A stretch of 64,000 nt of DNA from Chrysemys picta bellii. Taxonomy: Eukaryota; Chordata; Testudines; Emydidae. The number at the start of each line of letters is the position of its first letter. Position 1 is the first letter of the stretch. The DNA lies in assembly GCF_011386835.1 (NCBI RefSeq), contig NC_088792.1, positions 112,068,421 to 112,132,420 on the forward strand, written 5' to 3'. Both the position numbers and the translations under genes were made by a program. The notes beneath the pieces are model-generated. The model ran no database searches and was not told the DNA's origin. It was given only the letters and a program-made list of their open reading frames with translations. Shown here in pieces: positions 57,993-64,000 of this stretch.

Positions 57993-59376
57993 ATTTGTGA
58001 GACAGCAGTGGAATGTTTGGTACCAGAACTCCAGGATTTTATCCATGGCTCTGGTAGAACAGTGTGTTCAAGTGGTTAGAGCAGTGGTTACAGACATGAT
58101 AGTCAAGCACATATATTTGGCACATTCATTCTGAAAGGCATTGTGTCAAAGTGGATGAAACTTGGCTCTGTCATGATAGAGAGACAGGGTCTATTCCTAG
58201 TTTTGCATGAAGAGACCTTGTACGATATCTCAGAAACTGTGATAAAAAAAGGAGGATCATAGTTGTGTATCTCCTACAGTAGAGGTGTGTGCAGCCTTGG
58301 TCAATAATAAGGGATGTGAACTGCTCAGAAATACTAATTTCAGTCAGGGGAGAGGTCAGACTATAGTCCATGGTCTCCTGACTCCCAGCCCAGTGCATCA
58401 TCCTCATCTAAGTCAAAATGGGGGACTCAGTCTATGTGGAGGAAGACAGGAGTAGCAGGTCTTTCAAATGTTTGAGTGCCACATGAGCTGTGGGACACAT
58501 GGCACCTGTGCAAAAGTTAAATATTTAAAATCACCATGTAACATTGTAGAAAACATAGCAAACTTAAAATGTAACTTCCCTGAGGGGAAGGACTGACTGC
58601 CTTTATACTTATTAGTTCACAATTTTCCAAAATAGTCTCCTTTAGGCTTGATGTTTTCCAATGTTGGTCTTTGGGGGGGAAAAGATGATTTAAAATGATC
58701 AGTGTACACTTAATTGATAATATTATTCTATATGCTATTCTCATTACCATTTTTTCACACATATAACTCAAATAACCACATTTTTGAAGTTCAAACTTTG
58801 CAGAGGTTTAGCCCTCCCTGAGACACAGTGCCTTTGATAGGATTGAAAAATGTTGGTTCTGGATTAATAAATTCACCCATTTGAAAACATTGTTTGGATC
58901 GTGCAAATGAGAAACAGTTCACCGAAGCCCAGAAGAGCACATTTGAAAGGCTTGCTCCTGCTCCCTGTGAAGTTAATGACAGTATCCTGTTGACTTCAAG
59001 AGGAGCAAAAGCAGGACAATAATGCTCATCAGGGTGTGTTTAACTGCACAGTTCACATGCACATATGTAAGGCCCAAATCCAGCTCAGTATAAAAACCAC
59101 TAGTGTAGGGGTGTCAAACTCAGTGAATGAAGAGGGCTGAATTCTATTTTTAATTATGGTCAGTAGATGTGGGTATAAACTTAGGACCGCACACCTACCC
59201 TTTATGTCCAACAGAATGCCCAATGATGTCAGTGGGCATGCCCTGGGTTGTATGTTCAACACCCTGTTCCTGCGGAACCCAGATGATATTCTACTGACTG
59301 CTATATGACTGAATGTACTCTTAATCAGCAAGTAACAATCACTGAATATAGTGAGTCAGAGTCTCCTCTCACTTAG
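57993..59376. other. No gene recognised
   Basis: A short relic at 58955-59005 (ctccctgtgaagttaatgac..ttgacttcaagagg) belongs to the foldback repeats with this core. No coding family. Confidence 0.4.
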
Positions 59377-60138
59377 CCCTGGTCTACACTACGAGTTTAG
59401 GTCAAATTTAGCAGCGTTAGATCGATTTAACCCTGCACCCGACCACACGATGAAGACTTAAAGGGGTCTTAAAATCAATTTCTGTATTCATCCCCGGCGA
59501 GGGGTTTAGCACTAAAATCGACCTCGCTGGGTCGAATTTGGGGTAGTGTCTTTGCAATTCGATGGTATTGGCCTCCGGGAGCTATCCCAGAGTGCTCCAT
59601 TGTGACCGCTCTTGACAGCAACTTTGAACTCAGATGCACTAGCCAGGTACAAAGGAAAAGCCCTGGGAACTTTTGAATTTCATTTCCTGTTTGGCCAGCG
59701 TGGCGAACTCAGCAGCACGCAGCAGCACAGGTGACCATGCAGTCCCTCCAGAATGTTTCTACGCTCCCCCTATCATCTCCGTCCCTGAGGTTATTGCAGA
59801 TTAGAAGGCGAAAATAACGCACTCGCGATGACATGTTTTCCGAGCTCGTGCAGTCCTCTCGCACTGATAGGGCACAGCGTAATGCATGGAGGCATTCAGT
59901 GGCAGAGGCCAGGAAAGAATTGCTATGTTTACTTAACGGCAAAAGTATCATGCCTTGCTAGCGATCCTGCCCGAGCCAGGTCGCTGTGTCACATGTAATC
60001 CGTGCTTGTCAGCCTTGGGTGGGGGCATGACCGCTTTGTGAGCAGGAAGGCCATAGATATAGACATTGCATTAGGTAGCTTCTGTAGCTAAAGAAAACAT
60101 GCCTGTGCATTCGGCAAAGTCTTTGGCAAAAAAAGAGA

Positions 60139-60185
60139 AGCCCCGTAGTGTAGTGGTTATCACGTTCACCTAACACACAAAAGCC
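60139..60185 (+). pseudogene. tRNA-Val-like 5' half
   Basis: ccgtagtgtagtggttatcac followed by a ttcac-ctAACac-type anticodon arm matches the D arm and anticodon arm of vertebrate tRNA-Val(AAC). The T arm and 3' acceptor are missing. It has an intact A box but no B box, so no functional tRNA is expected. Confidence 0.7.
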
Positions 60186-60254
60186 CCTTCGTGTAGTGGT
60201 GTAAATGTTCACCGCACACGCAAAACAACCCCAGTTCAAAACCGGGTGGAAACA
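60184..60254 (+). pseudogene. tRNA-Val-like pseudogene, nearly full length
   Basis: cgtgtagtggtgtaaatgttc resembles the D arm, ccgCACac the anticodon loop (Val CAC) and cccagttcaaaaccgggtgg the T arm, with gtggaaac as the 3' acceptor. The 5' acceptor side no longer pairs with it, and the anticodon and D stems have mismatches. Confidence 0.65.
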
Positions 60255-61344
60255 GGTCACTGTTCCTTTTTCTGACTCCCCTCCTTCATTTTTAGTCTTA
60301 GAACAGACCGCGCTGTGAAATTTGAATTTTAATTATATCGATTATGAGTTAAATAATATGGAAGCTCTCTCTAAGTTATAGTCCCGGGTTCCTTACCCTT
60401 TCAGCTGCTCTGATAAATTAACATTTTTGTTAGGGGCAGGGGAAAATTTTCATGAAGCCTTTTATAGGGACTAAATGCTATCTAGGACTCTGAAATAATC
60501 TTAATGTGGCCCATAGAGTGCAATCCTTCGTTCTGGATTTGTCATTCCACAAGTTGAACTGCTCCTTACTACTGTCCAGGCTTCATGAGCCATGGGAGCA
60601 AGGGGCAGGCTGGGGTAGGTGCGACTGCGCGGTAATGTCGGCTGGGAGAGCAGCCTGAGGCAGAAGCCTCCAGCTCGCATGATATTCCAGGCTGGATTGA
60701 ATCTCCATGAGATGAAACTTAAAGAAGAGAATGACCTGGAGTCACTCCCATTCGGTGCTCTAAGAGGAGGATAGCCATGTCTGTCCAGGCACCCCTGATC
60801 GACCTCACCGAGGTCTGCCAGCAAAGTGGGGCTGAGTGGGACTCCGGCTGGCAGGAGCCGGTGGACAGAGCCTCAGACCGGCAGCGGGCTGAGCGGCTCA
60901 GCCCGCTGCCGGTCTGGGGCTCCATCTGTCGGCCCCGCTCAACTCACTGCCTGCCTGGGGTTCCGATCATCCAGGCAGGCAGCGAGCTGAGCGGGTCAGG
61001 CAGATGGGACCCCGGAAAAAAGGCACGAAACAATTGTCTGCCGTTGCTTTCACGGAAGGAAGGAGGGAGGGGGGCCTGACGACATATACCCCAAACCACC
61101 CGCGACAAAGTTTTTGTCCCATCAGGCATTGGGAGCTTAACCCAGAATTCCAATGGGCAGCGGAGACTGCGGGAACTGTGGGATAGCTACCCACAGTGCA
61201 CCGCTTTGTAAGTCGATGCTAGCCGCAGTAGCGAGGACGCACTCCACCGACTTAATGCGCTTAGTGTGGACATATGCAATAGACTGTATAAAATCGACTT
61301 ACTTCTATAAAATCGACCTAATTTCATAGTGTAGACATACCCTA

Positions 61345-62000
61345 TGTCTTACAGTGATATAACTCCACAGACATCAGTGGAGCTAACCTTATTTACACCA
61401 GTGTAAGTAAGAGGAAAATCTAGTCCATTGTGTTCAATAAACTGGGAGACTGTGGCTTTCATTCTGTCAAACTGATCATGCTGGAACACCTCTTTCACAC
61501 TTTGAAACCTCTAATGATTATTTCCAAAGGAAACAGAACTGCAGAACCTCAGGACTATTAAGTTAAATCATGCATTTGCTTGCTAGGGACTGGAGGGAAT
61601 GGGGGGGGGGGAGAGAAACCTGGAGAAAATGAGAGCGAAACCAGACCTCAATCAGGCCTTATCTTGCATAAAGATGGATTAGAATTTCACCTACAAGCCA
61701 CCCTTTCCCGACTCCTGCATAGGGGTAGTGGTTTCTTAATACCAAATATTATTTTCAGCGGTTTAACAACCCCAAAAATGTACTAGAACTAAAAGTGTTG
61801 GATAATCTTTGGATATGTGTCTGAACTTAGTAGGGACCTGCAAAACTTTCAGAATTTGGCCATTGTTAACTTAATCCCTAGGGTCAGGGTGAAAGTAGAA
61901 GTGAAAATAGTGATTCCCATTCTGTACATCCAACTAGGACAGGGCTGATATATTTTCAATTACAAAGGAAGTCGTCAAAGTTTGGGGTGGGGTGAGGAGG
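61345..62000. other. No gene recognised
   Basis: At 61360-61410 a short relic with ccacagacatcagtggagc and ttatttacaccag resembles the short foldback repeats. No coding family. Confidence 0.4.
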
Positions 62001-62005
62001 GTGCT

Positions 62006-63125
62006 TGTGACACTCTGTACCTCGGGGGAACACCCTATACCCCCATGTTCATCTTTATAAAATGATTGTGTGGTATCCAATGCAAAGTTTGTCATGTTGG
62101 GTGTCTTTGGAAGGCTTATGATGCACTGAGCACCGTTGTTATAGTGATGTTATAGTAACTGTTACAGAAATGTTATAGTAAAGTTATAGGTTGTAATTTC
62201 ATGTATATTGTTAAGAGGCTGAAAATGTATCCTCATGGCCTAAAGCAAGCCCATGCAAAAACTCTCCAAGAACAGAGAGTCAGTTCACACCTCGTCAGGG
62301 CATGAATGGAACAAACCCAGCCCAGCCTCACAGGAACAATCCACACTGGTTTAGGCAGGAACAAAAGAGTCTGTTAGACCCTCGAAGGAGTCACCCCCTT
62401 CCTTTGGTCAGTTTGGAACTGCGATGAGGTAATGCTCACCTGACTCTGAAGGGAGGGTTGGGGGGAAAAGCCAAGAGGAAAGAAAGGGCATGATAAAAGG
62501 GAGAGACATTTTGCCATGCTCTCTCTCTTCCACCTACATCTACAGACACCACCACCACCACCAAGCAACTGAAGTGCTGATCGAAGGAGAGAGCCTGACT
62601 GAAACATAACCAGCCAGCCTGTGGTGAGAAGCATCTAAGTTTGCAAGGACATTGAAAGTGTTAAGATCACCTTAGAATGCGTTTTGCTTTTATTTCATTT
62701 GACCAAATCTGACTTATTATGCTTTGACTTATAATACTTAAGATCTATCTTTATAGCTAATAAATTTGTTTGTTTATTTTACCTGAAGCAGTGTGTTTGG
62801 TTTGCAGTGTGTCAGAGGCTCCCCTTGGGATAACAAGCCTGGTACATATCAATTTCTTTGTTAAATTGATGAACTCATATAAGCTTGCAGCGTCCAACGG
62901 ACACTGCAAGACGGAGGTTCCTAGGGTTGTTTCTGGGATGGAGATATTGGCTAGTGTCATTCGCTTGCAAGTAGCTGGGAGCAGCTGACATGCCAGAGGC
63001 TGTGCGTGAACAGCCCAGGAGTGGGGGTTCTCACAGCAGAGCAGGATAAGGCTGGCTCCCAGAGTCAAGGATTGGAGTGGCCTAGCAGATCACTGGTCCA
63101 GACAACACCAGAGGGGAATGTCACA
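62006..63125 (+). mobile_element. Solo LTR of an endogenous retrovirus-type element, well preserved
   Basis: Begins TGTGACACTCTGTACC and ends GGGAATGTCACA, so the outer TGTGACA/TGTCACA are also inverted repeats. The exact 5-bp duplication gtgct flanks it (62001-62005 and 63126-63130). It is 1120 bp long, with a polyadenylation-like aataaa at about 62759. No internal coding region remains. The intact duplication and clean ends suggest it is one of the younger insertions in the window. Confidence 0.9.
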
Positions 63126-63162
63126 GTGCTGTCTGCTTTCAGCAGAATATCTGGTGCTTTTC

Positions 63163-63600
63163 ATAGAATCATAATATATTAGGGTTGGAAGATACCTCAG
63201 GAGGTCATCTAGTCCAACCCCCCGCTCAAAGCAGGACCAGCCCCACTAAATCATTCCAGCCAAGGCTTTGTCAAGCCAGGCCTTAAAAACCTCTAAGGAT
63301 AGAGATTTCACCACCTCCCTAGGTAATCCATTCCAGTGCTTCACCACCATCCTAGTGAAATAGTATTTCCTAATATCCAACCTAGGCCTCCCTCACTGTA
63401 ACTTGAGATCATTGCTCCTTGTTCTGTCATCTGCCACCACTGAGAACAGCCGAGCTCCATCCTCTTTGGAACCCCCCTTCAGGTAGTTGAAAGCTGCTAT
63501 CAAATCTCCCCTCACTCTTCTCTTCAGCAGACTAAATAAGCCCAGTTCCCTCAGCCTCTCCTCATGCTGAATAGGAGATAGCCTTGAAGCAAACTTTCTC
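63163..63600 (-). mobile_element. CR1 LINE 3' fragment with ORF2 end
   Basis: The plus strand begins atagaatcataatatattagggttgg and aggtcatctagtccaacc, the CR1 3' end in reverse. The minus-strand frame 63617-63393 contains [33 protein letters not shown], the same ORF2 C-terminal segment as in the copy at 27.2-28.1 kb. The 5' end is truncated. Confidence 0.85.
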
Positions 63601-64000
63601 TCAATCCCAAGCTCCATTCTTGCAGCAGTGCCAGTTAAGAGCAGACAGTCAGGTGGAGAGTGCTAAGTACTTAGACCATGACAGCAGATAACGAGGACAG
63701 ACTCATCAGTATGAGGACGTTTGGTGACCATACACTGGATTCTGAGGGTTGTTATGGGTTAAAATGAGCCACTTAACATAATGATACACGAGATCTAAAC
63801 TTAGGAAAATTATCCCTGGAGTGTGGTTGTCCCTGATATACACAGCCAGCTTCAGGTTTCAAAAACAATGATAGCAGCCATTGGGAAAAACTTCAGGTCA
63901 TTTTCAGTGCAAGTCATGCAGCAACTGAGAGAAAACATTGATTGCTTGGGGTCAGCCAAATTTCTTGATGATATCAAATGAAAGCTGCTGGCATGAACCT
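63601..64000. other. No gene recognised
   Basis: Nothing assignable up to the window end. Confidence 0.4.

Larger units (their letters stand above)
59377..61344 (+). mobile_element. Myb-element family, copy 2, internally deleted, both ends present
   Basis: The left end ccctggtctacactacgag and right end catagtgtagacataccct are inverted repeats. The interior contains repeated aaaatcgac/gtcgaatttg words near both ends. It includes the segment at 60.69-61.34 kb shared with copy 1, but I see no readable Myb domain here. Two tRNA-Val-like segments lie near its middle. I found no clear 8-bp duplication. Confidence 0.7.

Noticed and set aside
59709..59951. 80-residue minus-strand frame with cysteines
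   Set aside because: Antisense within the internally deleted Myb-element copy; no spacing typical of a zinc finger.
60139..60254. Functional tRNA-Val gene
   Set aside because: The first copy lacks the T arm and 3' acceptor; the second has broken acceptor pairing and stem mismatches.

Overview
The window looks like non-genic vertebrate DNA, most probably from a cryptodiran turtle. The clearest support is a tRNA-derived SINE at about 10.09-10.29 kb with a CR1-like tail (the Cry-type turtle SINE architecture), several CR1 3' ends of the sauropsid type, MIR and L2 relics, and GC-rich hAT-type MITEs with exact 8-bp target duplications. I found no intact host gene, no convincing host exon and no CRISPR or prokaryotic operon structure. 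Nearly all long reading frames are decayed pieces of transposable elements. The species call is inference from repeat content.

Region by region: 0.9-10.0 kb is a minus-strand Ty3/Gypsy retrotransposon (gag, RT, RNase H, integrase) opened by two insertions. One is an LTR at 8.27-9.31 kb. The other, at 3.23-7.84 kb, is a Penelope-like element that itself holds a solo LTR, which in turn holds a 2.45-kb CACTA-type DNA transposon. Each of the three inner levels has its own target duplication, so the order of events can be read directly. 10-22 kb holds the SINE, MIRs, a hAT MITE with an 8-bp duplication, LTR-like blocks at 17.7-19.1 kb and long unrecognised stretches. 23.4-25.5 kb is a diverged tandem duplication of about 1 kb with MITEs in and beside it. 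25.9-30.1 kb is a minus-strand DIRS-type retrotransposon (gag and RT) split by a CR1 LINE. 31.5-33 kb is an L2-like LINE split by a T-rich repeat. 33.5-47 kb contains MITEs, a solo LTR, CR1 tails and a 0.9-kb element with imperfect terminal repeats. 47.16-48.81 kb is a hAT element folded into a large palindrome. 50.1-55.5 kb is a cluster of a MITE, a Myb-domain transposon remnant, an RTE-clade LINE inside another DNA-element remnant, and two overlapping MITEs. 59.4-61.3 kb is a second Myb-element relative carrying two tRNA-Val-like segments. 62.0-63.1 kb is a well-preserved solo LTR, followed by a last CR1 fragment.

The coding pieces do not work together as a pathway. They are separate selfish elements of different ages, nearly all broken by stops, frameshifts or deletions. 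The best-preserved reading frames are the CACTA-element protein, the Penelope GIY-YIG endonuclease, the CR1 reverse transcriptase C-terminus and the hAT C-terminus. I did not find a clearly new biological system. The most informative structures are the four-level nest, the inverted-arm Penelope copy, the palindromic hAT element and the poorly characterised protein of the CACTA-type element.
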